The translations under genes and the position numbers were made by a program. Positions 34,301-42,174 of a stretch of DNA of 56,803 nucleotides are shown in pieces. Origin of the DNA: Streptomyces sp. CC208A (GTDB lineage Bacteria > Actinomycetota > Actinomycetes > Streptomycetales > Streptomycetaceae); NCBI RefSeq assembly GCF_030010625.1, contig NZ_JASCXN010000043.1, positions 1 through 56,803 of the forward strand. Reading direction: 5' to 3'. The notes under the pieces are model-generated. The model saw nothing but the letters and a program-made list of their open reading frames with translations. It was not told the DNA's origin and did no database searches. Every line of letters starts with the position of its first letter. Position 1 is the first letter of the stretch.

Positions 34301-34406
34301 CTTCGTACGGCACGTCGCGGTCAACTTCCCCGAGGAGGAGATCTGCCTCCACCTCGCCCGCACCACCGCCCTGGCCTTCAACGCCCGCCCCGGGAGGACC
34401 CGGTGA
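31323..34406 (+). CDS. Class I lanthipeptide dehydratase (LanB)
   Basis: A 1027-residue full-length LanB. The N-terminal glutamylation domain begins AGAIALVRAVARP and contains GLSLARYLLRAGHRATPFGLFAG and RPYGGRGLGEYHQRFYERYG. The C-terminal elimination (SpaB_C) domain starts near SSVLLAALYGDLRRQDAVL with PPWWFIRFRDPDQHLRLRI and the Arg/His-rich site YREMGRWG. It should glutamylate Ser/Thr of the precursor using glutamyl-tRNA and then eliminate glutamate. The GTG at 31323 follows CAGGAGG. It overlaps LanC by four bases. An extra SpaB_C-like domain is encoded two genes on, so elimination capacity may be duplicated. Confidence 0.93.
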   Translation: MTAPPAFRAGAIALVRAVARPTTAEIPFPDFDDRPLRAAGQEDVTAGRLAWVRAVWSDAALAEAVRHASADLEAQVEALCTSRAPSGRDVRRVGLSLARYLLRAGHRATPFGLFAGVTTAAFGDRTDAVWGAGHVVVARAGAEWLSRLVEQLEKSGELLPWLSVVVNSTAFVRDGHLIVPYQDDGQRAVEASIELSAPVRSVLATAGTPVRFEDLAGKLGAEFPGVMPERVHGLLAGLIRRRVLITNLQAPATETDALGYVLAQLDAAQAGTLAPLAGTIDELRAVHAALPKCASADDREAVAARMRRLVPGLRRHPLALDLRLDAHLRLPDEVAREVERAATVLTRLSARPYGGRGLGEYHQRFYERYGIGTMVPLLDVVADSGIGYPDGYPGAPADARRRRISPRDDVLVRLAQTAALDGHDEVVLTDEMVDALGVGPKDPRVPPHLEVGVRLHAASVEEVQRGRFIVEVTSVSRGAGVSTGRFASVLDPAARKALVAELADLPTADFGTDPAQLSFPPLLADTAHVTRTPRVLPLLISLQEHRPPEEGVLTAADLSVACDGRRMYLAAPALGRRIEAVGMHALNLTEHTPPLARLLTELSRGQCAQVTTFDWGVAATAPFLPRLRYGRIVLCPARWRLEAADLPGRDRPTAEWNLALGEWRSRRRLPQHVQLVQGDRLLSLDLAQAAHRSLLRRRLNRASAVVLTEAPGPQAYGWSQGRAHDIIVPLKATQSAVWPPLPQPSPARTLTRAQTQTPGASSVLLAALYGDLRRQDAVLAQHVPELIRELGSPPWWFIRFRDPDQHLRLRIALPDPDGFADAARTVSAWADELRTAGLLADLRYPTSYREMGRWGSGSAWDAAEEVFRADSRAVVTQLSQPRRPQQRTLVAAHTFAITSAFLGSAQAGARWLIDHIPHRAPEPIPRPQFTEAVRLADPHDDWAALRSVPGGEAIVAGWADRAAALAAYREHLPGPDTEGIALDDVLTSLLHTHFVRHVAVNFPEEEICLHLARTTALAFNARPGRTR

Positions 34407-35671
34407 ACCACGACACCGCCCTCGGCCTGTCCGCGGGCATCGCCGACCGGCTCGCCCACCCCGACACCGCGCCCGCCATGGTGAGCACGGATACCGTCCG
34501 GCAGCACCTTGCTCTCGGGCCGATCGGCATCGCTCTGCTGCACATCGAGCGGGCCGCGGCTGGCCTCGGGCCCTGGCAGCGCGCCCACGACTGGCTCGCG
34601 GCCGCCACCCGCCGGCCGTTCACCATCGGCGCCGACAGCCACCCCTTCTACGGCGCCCCCGCGCTCGCGCACGTCCTGGCCTGCGCCGCCGAAGGTCTTC
34701 CCGGCGCCTACGCACGCGACCTCGCCCTGCTGGACCGGCAGATCCTCGACGACGTCCAGCGCCGCCTGGACGCCGCGCACCGCCGGATCGACACCGGGCA
34801 GCTCCCGGCGCTCGCCGAGTTCGACGCGATCCGCGGGCTGACCGGCTTCGGCGGCTACCTCCTGCGCCGCGACCCGGCGGGCCCGGCCCTGCGATCGGTC
34901 CTCGACTACTGCGTACGCCTGACCGAACCGATCACCCACGAAGGGGACACCCTGCCGGGGTGGTGGACGCTCACCGGGCCCTCCGGGCGGCCGGACGACC
35001 GTTTCCCCGGCGGCCACGGCAACACCGGCATGGCCCACGGCATCGGCTCCGTCCTGGCCCTGCTCGCGCTCTGCGCCCGCCGCGGCCCCACGGTCAGCGG
35101 CCACCGCCAGGCCCTGCGCACCATCCTGGCCTGGCTCGACCGCTGGGCTACCGCCACCCCGCAAGGCCGGACCTGGCCGTACTGGGTCACCCGCGACGAG
35201 CTGCGCACCAACCGGCTCGCGCCCGCCGCTCCCCGGCGTCCCTCGTGGTGCTACGGCACCGCCGGCATAGCGCGCGCCCAGCAGCTCGCCGCCCTCGCGC
35301 TCGGCGATCCCGCCCGCCGAGCGGTCGCCGAGAACGCCCTCCTGGACGCTCTCACCGACCCCGAGCAGCTGTGGGCCACCACGGACTTTGGCCTGTGCCA
35401 CGGCTTCGCCGGACTCGCCCACCTCACCGTCCGTACCGCCGCCGACGCCGCACCCGAAACCGCGAACCGGCTCCGCGCCGTCCTGCCCGACCTGCTGGCC
35501 ACCCTGCTGCCGCTCGGCTCGAAACCCGAGGACGCGGGCGCGGCACTCGTCGATGGCCCCGCCGGCGCCGGGCTCCTCGACGGCGCCGCCGGCATCGGGC
35601 TCGGCCTCCTCGCCGCTTCCGGTACCGCCCCGCCCCACACCCACTGGGACGCCTTCCTGCTCATCGCCTGA
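34403..35671 (+). CDS. Lanthionine synthetase C-like cyclase (LanC)
   Basis: A 422-residue LanC-type double alpha barrel. The zinc ligands are Cys283 in SWCYGTAGIARA and Cys332-His333 in GLCHGFAGLAHL. His212 in HGNTGMAHGIGS matches the catalytic base region. It joins Cys thiols to dehydrated residues to make (methyl)lanthionine. The GTG start overlaps the LanB stop (GTGA), giving equal expression. Length is typical of stand-alone LanC. With one LanC and three Cys in the precursor, up to three rings are expected. Confidence 0.93.
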   Translation: MNHDTALGLSAGIADRLAHPDTAPAMVSTDTVRQHLALGPIGIALLHIERAAAGLGPWQRAHDWLAAATRRPFTIGADSHPFYGAPALAHVLACAAEGLPGAYARDLALLDRQILDDVQRRLDAAHRRIDTGQLPALAEFDAIRGLTGFGGYLLRRDPAGPALRSVLDYCVRLTEPITHEGDTLPGWWTLTGPSGRPDDRFPGGHGNTGMAHGIGSVLALLALCARRGPTVSGHRQALRTILAWLDRWATATPQGRTWPYWVTRDELRTNRLAPAAPRRPSWCYGTAGIARAQQLAALALGDPARRAVAENALLDALTDPEQLWATTDFGLCHGFAGLAHLTVRTAADAAPETANRLRAVLPDLLATLLPLGSKPEDAGAALVDGPAGAGLLDGAAGIGLGLLAASGTAPPHTHWDAFLLIA

Positions 35672-35688
35672 CCTCCGAGAGGACCTTG

Positions 35689-37764
35689 ATGCCCGCCGAC
35701 CACTGGCAGCAGCACCAGATCACCTTCCCCGACCGGCAGACCGCGCGCGCCGCCATCACCGACCGCCTCACCCCCGTCCTGCGCGAGGCGGAAGCCGACC
35801 GGCAGCTCAGCGGCTGGTGGTTCATGAACAAGCAGCCCTGGCCCCTGCGGTACCTGGCCGACCAACCCGCCCCGGCCGTCACGGCGCTGCTGGACGACCT
35901 GGTCGCGGACGGCATCGCGTCCTCCTGGACGACCGGCATCTACGAGCCGGAGACGGACGCCTTCGGCGGCCGACCTGCCATGGCGGCCGCGCACGACCTC
36001 TTCCACGAGGACAGCCGCCACCTCCTCGCCTACCAGGCAGGCCCCGGACACCTGGACCGCCCGGAGACGGCCGTCCTACTGCTGAGCAGCATGATGCGCG
36101 CCGCGAACCTCGACTGGTTCGAGCAGGGCGACGTGTGGAGCAACGCCGCCGCCCTGCGCCCCGGCACCCCGGCACCCGGCCTGTCCGAGACTCTGCTGCC
36201 GGCGATGCGGAAGCTGATGACCACCGAGGCGCGCAGCCTGTGCCGGTCCGGCGGGCCGCTGGACGGCCACGCGCAGTGGATCGCCGCCTTCGAACGGGCG
36301 GGCACGACCCTCGCCCACCTCGCCGCGCAGGGCGCACTGACCCGCGGTCTGCGCGCCGTCATCACCCACCACGTGATCTTCCACGCCAACCGTGCCGGCC
36401 TGCCTGCCGCAGACCAGCACACCCTGTTCCACATCGCACGAGAGGCAGTCATGGGATCGAGTGACAACACCGCGTCCACCCAGGCGAACACCCCCGCCGC
36501 CGATAGCGTCGGCGCGGTGAACACCGACACGCTCACCACATCCGAAGCCGACGCCGAGCGCCTGCGCAACGCCCTGGTCGACCAGATCAAGGCCGAAGGC
36601 CACGCCCGCACCCCCGAGGTCGAAAACGCGCTGCGCACGGTCCCGAGGCACCGGTTCGTCCCCGACGCGCCGCTCACCAACGCCTACGCCAACGCGCCGG
36701 TGAACATCAAGTACGACACCGACGGCACGTCGATCTCCTGCGCCTCCCAGCCCAGCGTCGTCGCCCTCATGCTCGACCAGCTCCAGGCCCAGCCCGGCGA
36801 GCGCATCCTCGAACTCGGCGCCGGCACCGGCTACAACGCCGCCCTGATCGGCCACCTCGTCGGCCCGGACGGACACGTCACCACCATCGACGTTGACGAC
36901 GACCTCGTCGAAGGCGCCCGCGCCCACCTCGCCGACACCGGCTTCACCAACGTCCAGGCCCTCACCCGCGACGGCGCCCTCGGCCACGCCGAAGGCGCAC
37001 CCTACGACCGGATCATCGCCACCGTCGGCGCACACGGCATCCCGCCCGCCTGGCTCGACCAGCTCGCCCCCGGCGGCCGGCTCGTCACCCCCCAGCGCCT
37101 CAAGGGCAGCGTCTCGCGCTCCATCGTCTACCAAGAGCGCGACGGCCGCTGGATCTCGTCCGGCTCGCAGATGAACACCTTCATGCCGCTGCGGCGCGGC
37201 ATCGCCGACGACGACCGCCGCGTCATCCCCCTCTCCACGCAGAGCACCGTGCGCCTCCAGGCCCCCGCCGGGCAGCAGATCGACGCCGAAGCCCTCGCCG
37301 GCGTCCTGGAACAGCCGCAAACCGAGCAGTGGACCGGGATGAAGGTCCGCGCCATGGAGAGCCCGGAGTGGATGGAGCTCTTCGTCTCCTGCTCCCTGCC
37401 CTCCGGCCTGATCCGCATGCTGTTCCCCCAGACCGCCAAGGGCACCGTGCTCACCGAGGACCCCTACCCCTCCTCCACGGCCGCCGTGGACAAGGGCGCG
37501 CTCACCTACCTCACCCGGCGCCTGCTGGACGAGAAGACCCCCGAGGGCGGCAAGCTCTGGGAGTTCGGCGTCGTCGGCCACGGCCCCGGCAGCGAGGAAC
37601 TCGCCTCCCAGGTCGCCGACGCCATCCGCACCTGGGACCGCGAGTACCGCGGCCGGGAAGCCTCCTTCGAGCTCCTGCCGCTCGACGCGCCCCCCATCGA
37701 CCAGCGACCCGGCATGTTCGTCCTCGACACGCCGCTCAACCGCGTCCTCGTCACCTGGCAGTAG
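35689..37764 (+). CDS. Fused SpaB_C-like domain and FxLD-system methyltransferase
   Basis: A 691-residue fusion. Residues 1-255 (HWQQHQITFPDRQTAR...WWFMNKQPWPLRYLA) resemble the thiopeptide-type bacteriocin biosynthesis protein family (SpaB_C-like elimination domain). From about 255 onward it is the FxLD-system methyltransferase, similar to protein-L-isoaspartate O-methyltransferase, with SAM motif ILELGAGTGYNAAL (about 371) and VNIKYDTDGTSISCASQPS at the substrate loop. Relatives methylate a side-chain Asp to drive succinimide or isoaspartate formation in lanthipeptides. These are usually separate genes; an in-frame ATG at 36451 with GAGAGG upstream may give a free methyltransferase. It starts 17 bases after LanC. 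Confidence 0.88.
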   Translation: MPADHWQQHQITFPDRQTARAAITDRLTPVLREAEADRQLSGWWFMNKQPWPLRYLADQPAPAVTALLDDLVADGIASSWTTGIYEPETDAFGGRPAMAAAHDLFHEDSRHLLAYQAGPGHLDRPETAVLLLSSMMRAANLDWFEQGDVWSNAAALRPGTPAPGLSETLLPAMRKLMTTEARSLCRSGGPLDGHAQWIAAFERAGTTLAHLAAQGALTRGLRAVITHHVIFHANRAGLPAADQHTLFHIAREAVMGSSDNTASTQANTPAADSVGAVNTDTLTTSEADAERLRNALVDQIKAEGHARTPEVENALRTVPRHRFVPDAPLTNAYANAPVNIKYDTDGTSISCASQPSVVALMLDQLQAQPGERILELGAGTGYNAALIGHLVGPDGHVTTIDVDDDLVEGARAHLADTGFTNVQALTRDGALGHAEGAPYDRIIATVGAHGIPPAWLDQLAPGGRLVTPQRLKGSVSRSIVYQERDGRWISSGSQMNTFMPLRRGIADDDRRVIPLSTQSTVRLQAPAGQQIDAEALAGVLEQPQTEQWTGMKVRAMESPEWMELFVSCSLPSGLIRMLFPQTAKGTVLTEDPYPSSTAAVDKGALTYLTRRLLDEKTPEGGKLWEFGVVGHGPGSEELASQVADAIRTWDREYRGREASFELLPLDAPPIDQRPGMFVLDTPLNRVLVTWQ

Positions 37765-37769
37765 CCCCC

Positions 37770-37804
37770 GGTGCGGGCCCGCCGACCGGCGGCGGGCCCG
37801 CACC
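37770..37804 (+). terminator. Strong hairpin after the methyltransferase fusion
   Basis: A perfect 15-bp GC stem (arms 37770-37784 and 37790-37804) around ACCGG, six bases after the stop codon. It is the best terminator candidate in the cluster and separates the modification genes from the next transcription unit, or reduces read-through into it. Confidence 0.8.
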
Positions 37805-37839
37805 CCCAACTCACCGCGTTCCCTTCCCTGGGAGTCCCC

Positions 37840-38997
37840 ATGGACCCGTACGCCTCCATAGCCCGGCGCTTCCCCCTCATCTCCCGTTTCCGTCCCGCCT
37901 GCCTGCCGCTCGACCAGCGCGTGCGCGCCCTGGTCGAGCTCTCCGCCACCGCCCGGACGAAGGCGGACCAGGGCCTGGCGTCCGCGGTCTACAACCAGGC
38001 CGCGCTCCTCGCCTCCGACCTCGGCCTGCCCGACCTCGCCCGCCAGTGGTGCCACCAGCACGCCGCCGCCTACCTCCACGCCACCCCCCTCCCCGGCATG
38101 ACCGCGATCCGAGCCCTCGAACCCGTCGTCAACCTCGCCCGCCTCCAGATCCGCGCCGGCAACACCGACGACGGCCGCCACCGCCTCCTCAACCTCTTCG
38201 ACGCCGTCAGCAACGCCGCCCCCGCCGAGTTCGAAGGCGTCCGCATCCCCGCAAAGCTGACCACCAGCGACACCGACCGCAACGAGGTACACGCCTGGCT
38301 GTGGCGGGTGATCCTCGCCGACGGCACCCGCACCCTGACCACCGCCGGCCGCTGGACCGAGGCCCTGGCCCACATCGAGAAACACCACGGCCTCGGACTG
38401 CGGATGCTGGACGGCCGGCAGGTCGCCGTACTCGCCGCCCTCGGCACCGACCCCGGCCACGCCGCCGGCCTCGTCGCCGAGACGAAACCCGGCGAACCCT
38501 GGGAAAACGCCATCACCACCTGCCTGGCCGTGATGTGCCGCCGAGCCGCCCACCGCCCCGTCGACGACCTGCTCCCCGAGCTGGTGAACAGCTACGTGCA
38601 GCGCGAACCCGATATCGGTACGACCGTCTTCGACACACGCCTCGGGCTGACCGTCCTGGACCTCCTCGACCCGTCCGACAGCCCCGCGGCACGCCTCGTC
38701 GCCGAGGAACTCCACCGCCGGACCATGGCCGCGACCGACGGCTACGCCGCCCGCGAGTGCCTGGCCAACCCCCGGTTCACCAACCTGATCTCCCCCGGGA
38801 AAGCGAACGCTGCCCGCGACCTGGTCCACGCGTGCGGGCTGGACGACGGAGGGCTCCCTCCGACCTTGGCCGCCAGGTTGGTCCAGGCGCTTCGGGCCAG
38901 CAGCGGAGTGATCCGTGAAAGCGTGGCGCCCTTACGACCCGCTCAGCAGACGCCCCAGAGCGAGGCGTTCCTCGACGAGAAGGGCGCCGGCCGATGA
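37840..38997 (+). CDS. Hypothetical all-helical (TPR-like) protein
   Basis: A 385-residue protein I do not name. It is all helical with repeated helix pairs of about 35 residues (ASAVYNQAALLASDLGLPDLARQWC, VVNLARLQIRAGNTDDGRHRLLNLF, LTTAGRWTEALAHIEKHHGLG), consistent with TPR-like repeats, and lacks membrane segments. It starts at the ATG at 37840 after CTGGGAG and overlaps the EEP gene by four bases. The position within the cluster suggests a scaffold or regulatory partner, but no experiment is implied by sequence. Confidence 0.75.
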   Translation: MDPYASIARRFPLISRFRPACLPLDQRVRALVELSATARTKADQGLASAVYNQAALLASDLGLPDLARQWCHQHAAAYLHATPLPGMTAIRALEPVVNLARLQIRAGNTDDGRHRLLNLFDAVSNAAPAEFEGVRIPAKLTTSDTDRNEVHAWLWRVILADGTRTLTTAGRWTEALAHIEKHHGLGLRMLDGRQVAVLAALGTDPGHAAGLVAETKPGEPWENAITTCLAVMCRRAAHRPVDDLLPELVNSYVQREPDIGTTVFDTRLGLTVLDLLDPSDSPAARLVAEELHRRTMAATDGYAARECLANPRFTNLISPGKANAARDLVHACGLDDGGLPPTLAARLVQALRASSGVIRESVAPLRPAQQTPQSEAFLDEKGAGR

Positions 38998-39863
38998 GCG
39001 CCCCCGCCGAGCAGCTCTCCCTGATCACCCTGGACGAACCCGCGCACGCTCCGGCCGACGACGCCGTGCGGCTGCTGCTGTTCAACGCCCAGCACGCCTC
39101 CCCGGACCGCTCCCGCCGTCAGGCCGCCTGGGTCGCCGCCCAGGCGAACGCGGACATCGCCGTCTTCACCGAGGTGTCCTCCACCCACGGCGGCGACGCG
39201 CTCGTCACCGCGCTCGGCGAGCGCGGGTACGCCACCCTGATCGCCCCGCAGCCGGCCGAAGCCGACTACCGCACGGTCATCGCCTGCCGCACCGCCGACG
39301 CCCACCCGGTCCAGAGCCCCGTCGCCGTCACGCCCCACCGGGCCCCGGCCGCCCGCGTCACCACCGGCGGCCACGACATCGGCGTCCTGGGCCTGTACGT
39401 CCCCTCCCGCGGGCCCAAGGCGCAACACAACGTCGCCAAGCGCGCCTTCCAGGAGGCGGGCACCGAGGCCCTGCCGAAGCTCGACGCCGTCTTCCCGGAC
39501 ATGCCCGTCATCGTGGCCGGGGACCTCAACGTCATCGAACGCGGCCACCAGCCCCCGCACACGGTGTTCGGCGCGTGGGAGTACGCCTTCTACGACTCCT
39601 TCCAGGCCGCCGGCCTCACCGACGCCTTCCGCCACCTGCACCCCGACAAGAGAGCCCACTCCTGGTACGGGCGCACCGGCGGCGGCTTCCGTTTCGACCA
39701 CCTCTTCGTCTCCACGCCCCACGCGGACCAGGTTCTCGCCTGCGACTACCACCACCAGGCCCGCGAAGCAGGTCTGACCGACCACGCGGTCATGACGCTG
39801 TACCTGAGCCTGCCGGCCTCTTCGGACAAGCGAGGGGAGACATCGGCCGCGAACTCCTGCTGA
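38994..39863 (+). CDS. EEP-fold (endonuclease/exonuclease/phosphatase) protein
   Basis: A 289-residue protein of the DNase I/exonuclease III superfamily. The catalytic pieces are LLLFNAQHAS (Asn of the first strand), VAVFTEV-type strand with Glu (IAVFTEVSS), LGLYVPSRG, VAGDLNVIER (Asp-Asn), RFDHLFVS and the terminal LTDHAVM (Asp-His). The sequence is more like bacterial phosphodiesterases than exonuclease III. It is coupled to the preceding gene by ATGA. The nucleic acid or phosphoester substrate is unknown; nothing in the lanthipeptide pathway needs such an enzyme, so it may serve another role. Confidence 0.85.
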   Translation: MSAPAEQLSLITLDEPAHAPADDAVRLLLFNAQHASPDRSRRQAAWVAAQANADIAVFTEVSSTHGGDALVTALGERGYATLIAPQPAEADYRTVIACRTADAHPVQSPVAVTPHRAPAARVTTGGHDIGVLGLYVPSRGPKAQHNVAKRAFQEAGTEALPKLDAVFPDMPVIVAGDLNVIERGHQPPHTVFGAWEYAFYDSFQAAGLTDAFRHLHPDKRAHSWYGRTGGGFRFDHLFVSTPHADQVLACDYHHQAREAGLTDHAVMTLYLSLPASSDKRGETSAANSC

Positions 39864-40074
39864 CCGCGTACGGCCGCAGCGACCGAGCATCGGCGTTTCG
39901 GCCAACCCGGTCTCGCCCTCGTGCTCTTGCGCGGCAAGGGTCGGTGCACTGCGCACCTTCGGATAAGCGCTCAATCCCGGCGTGCGCAACCCGTCCGAAA
40001 GAGCACGTGTTCGAAATGGCGGCGGCGTCGTTGAACACGCCGACGCCACCATCACACCTCCGAGGGGGAACACA

Positions 40075-42105
40075 TTGACGCGGGTCGAACCAGAAAACGA
40101 TGAGACCACGAAACCGCCGGAGGCCGCATCGACGGCCGGTATCTCGGACGCCGAGCGTGAGCTGTACGGCGGCCGGCTGCGCTACGACCAGTCCTTCGTC
40201 CGCCACGAAGGGCCGCTGACCCGGCTGGGGTTCGGACGCATGGCGGCGGCGCTGCCCCGCATGGTGGGCATGGTGCTGCATACCGGCTGGGAGACGGACC
40301 GGCGGGCGCTCGCCGGGGTGGTGGCGGCGCAGCTCGGGCAGGGCGTGACGGCGGGTTGGGGGCTGGTGGCGGTCAACAGCGTCCTCACGCAGCTGTTCGC
40401 CGACGGTCCGACCGCGGACAAGCTCCGCGAGGCGCTGCCGTCGCTGGCGGTGCTCGCCGTCGCGGCGGTGGCGACCGCGGTGCTGGCGGCGTGGTCGACG
40501 GCAATGTCGGGCCGGCTGGAACCGCAGGTGGAGCGGGCGGTCTCCACCCGGTACTACACGGCCGTCACCGGTGTGGAGGTGGAGGCGACCGAACGGCCGG
40601 AGGTCCAGCGGATCCTGGAGGCGGGGCGGTTCGGAACGGACTCGGCCCGCAGCATGCTCCGGCTGTCGGTGGGCGTGGGCAATGTGGTGATCGGCATGGT
40701 GGCGGCCGCGGTCGTGCTGGCGTCGCTGCACTGGGCGTTGTTGCCGATGCTGCTGGCGATCGCCTTGCCCAAGGGGTGGGGAGCGGTCCGCTCCGCGCGC
40801 CGTGAGTACCTGTCCCGTCTGAACTGGATCGACCACCGGCGGGCGATCGGCTCCCTGCTGGCCTGCCTGACCCGCCCGCATGCCGCCGGGGAGATCCGCG
40901 TGCACGCCGCCGGCACGAAGCTGCTGTCCAGCTACGAGGAGATGTCGCGGCAGACGGAGGCGGAGCAACGGCGCCTTGCCCGGGCACAGGCTTCCACGGA
41001 CCTGGTCGCGGGAGCGTTCGCCGGGGTGGCGTCGCTGGCCTGCTACGGGGTGTTGTGGTGGCTGCTTGCGTCCGGTGGTCTGCCGCTCGCTGTCGGCGGT
41101 ACGGCGGTGATCGCCATCCGCACCTCGACGGCACGTCTCACGTCGCTGGTGCAGCAGGTCAACCGGCTGTACGAGGAGCTGTTGTTCCTCACCGACACCG
41201 AGGACGCCATCAAGATCGCCGGGGAGAACGCGATCCCCTCTTCCGGCAAGCCGCTGCCTGACCCGCCGCTCGAGGTGCGGGCGGAGGGAGTTTCCTTCAC
41301 CTACCCGGGGGCCGACAGCCCTTCGCTGAAGGGCGTGAGCGTGCGGGTGCCCCGGGGGAAGGTGACGGCCCTGGTGGGTGCGAACGGCTCCGGGAAGAGC
41401 ACGCTCACGAAGGTACTGGCGGGCCTTCTGCTCCCTGCCGAGGGAGACGTGTGGTGGGTGGGTGAGTCGGGTGAGCGGGTCGAACTCCGCGAGGCGGACC
41501 GCGCCCAGGTCTTCCGCGCCGTCGGAATACTGGATCAGCACTTCCCGCAGTGGGAGATGACGGCCGCCGCGAACGTGGCCATCGGCGCCGGCGACCGTCC
41601 CCGGGACATGGACCGTGTGCGCAAGGCCGCCGAGGAGGCGGGCGTGCTCGAGTTGGTCGAGGGCCTGCCGCACGGCTGGGACTCGATCGTGTTCAAGGGC
41701 TACGAGCGCGGTGTCCAGCTCTCGGGCGGACAGTGGCAGAAGCTGGGATCTGCTCGAACCCTGTACCGGCAGGCGCCGTTCCTACTGGTCGATGAACCCA
41801 CCAGTGCCCTCGATCCCCATGCGGAGATCGCCTCGTTCCGGGGACTGTGGTCCCTGGCCGAGGAGGGGCACGCGGTCGTGCTCGTCACGCACCGGCTCGC
41901 CGCGACCATGAACGCCGACCACATCTACGTCCTCGACCAAGGACGCGTCGTCGAGGACGGCACCCACGACGAGCTCATGGCCCACGTGGGCGGCCTGTAC
42001 CAGGGCATGTTCACCGCCCAGGCCGCCCAGTACGGGCTCGCGCCCGCGGCCGGTCTTCCCGGCCCGCGCGGCGCCCAGCCGTCCGACCACCAGACGGCGA
42101 GCTGA
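40075..42105 (+). CDS. ABC transporter, fused membrane and ATPase domains
   Basis: A 676-residue half-transporter. Hydrophobic segments include ALAGVVAAQLGQGVTAGWGL, LAVLAVAAVATAVLAAW, VVIGMVAAAVVLASLHWALL and a late pair near 310-340. The ATPase domain has Walker A GANGSGKST (about 434), signature LSGGQWQKLGSARTL (about 548), Walker B PFLLVDEP (about 570) and H-loop VTHRL. I choose TTG at 40075, five bases after CGAGGGGG, because upstream codons look non-coding. Position at the end of the lanthipeptide block makes it the likely exporter; no peptidase C39 domain is fused, so leader removal must be done elsewhere. Confidence 0.87.
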   Translation: MTRVEPENDETTKPPEAASTAGISDAERELYGGRLRYDQSFVRHEGPLTRLGFGRMAAALPRMVGMVLHTGWETDRRALAGVVAAQLGQGVTAGWGLVAVNSVLTQLFADGPTADKLREALPSLAVLAVAAVATAVLAAWSTAMSGRLEPQVERAVSTRYYTAVTGVEVEATERPEVQRILEAGRFGTDSARSMLRLSVGVGNVVIGMVAAAVVLASLHWALLPMLLAIALPKGWGAVRSARREYLSRLNWIDHRRAIGSLLACLTRPHAAGEIRVHAAGTKLLSSYEEMSRQTEAEQRRLARAQASTDLVAGAFAGVASLACYGVLWWLLASGGLPLAVGGTAVIAIRTSTARLTSLVQQVNRLYEELLFLTDTEDAIKIAGENAIPSSGKPLPDPPLEVRAEGVSFTYPGADSPSLKGVSVRVPRGKVTALVGANGSGKSTLTKVLAGLLLPAEGDVWWVGESGERVELREADRAQVFRAVGILDQHFPQWEMTAAANVAIGAGDRPRDMDRVRKAAEEAGVLELVEGLPHGWDSIVFKGYERGVQLSGGQWQKLGSARTLYRQAPFLLVDEPTSALDPHAEIASFRGLWSLAEEGHAVVLVTHRLAATMNADHIYVLDQGRVVEDGTHDELMAHVGGLYQGMFTAQAAQYGLAPAAGLPGPRGAQPSDHQTAS

Positions 42106-42174
42106 CCCACAGCACGCCCTCCGCAGCCCGGTCCCGCAGCACCCCGCACCTACATCGAAGGCGAGACGACGCCC

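Noticed and set aside
36076..38829. A 917-codon minus-strand open frame
   Set aside because: Antisense to the methyltransferase fusion and helical protein genes; composition typical of a shadow frame and no domain.
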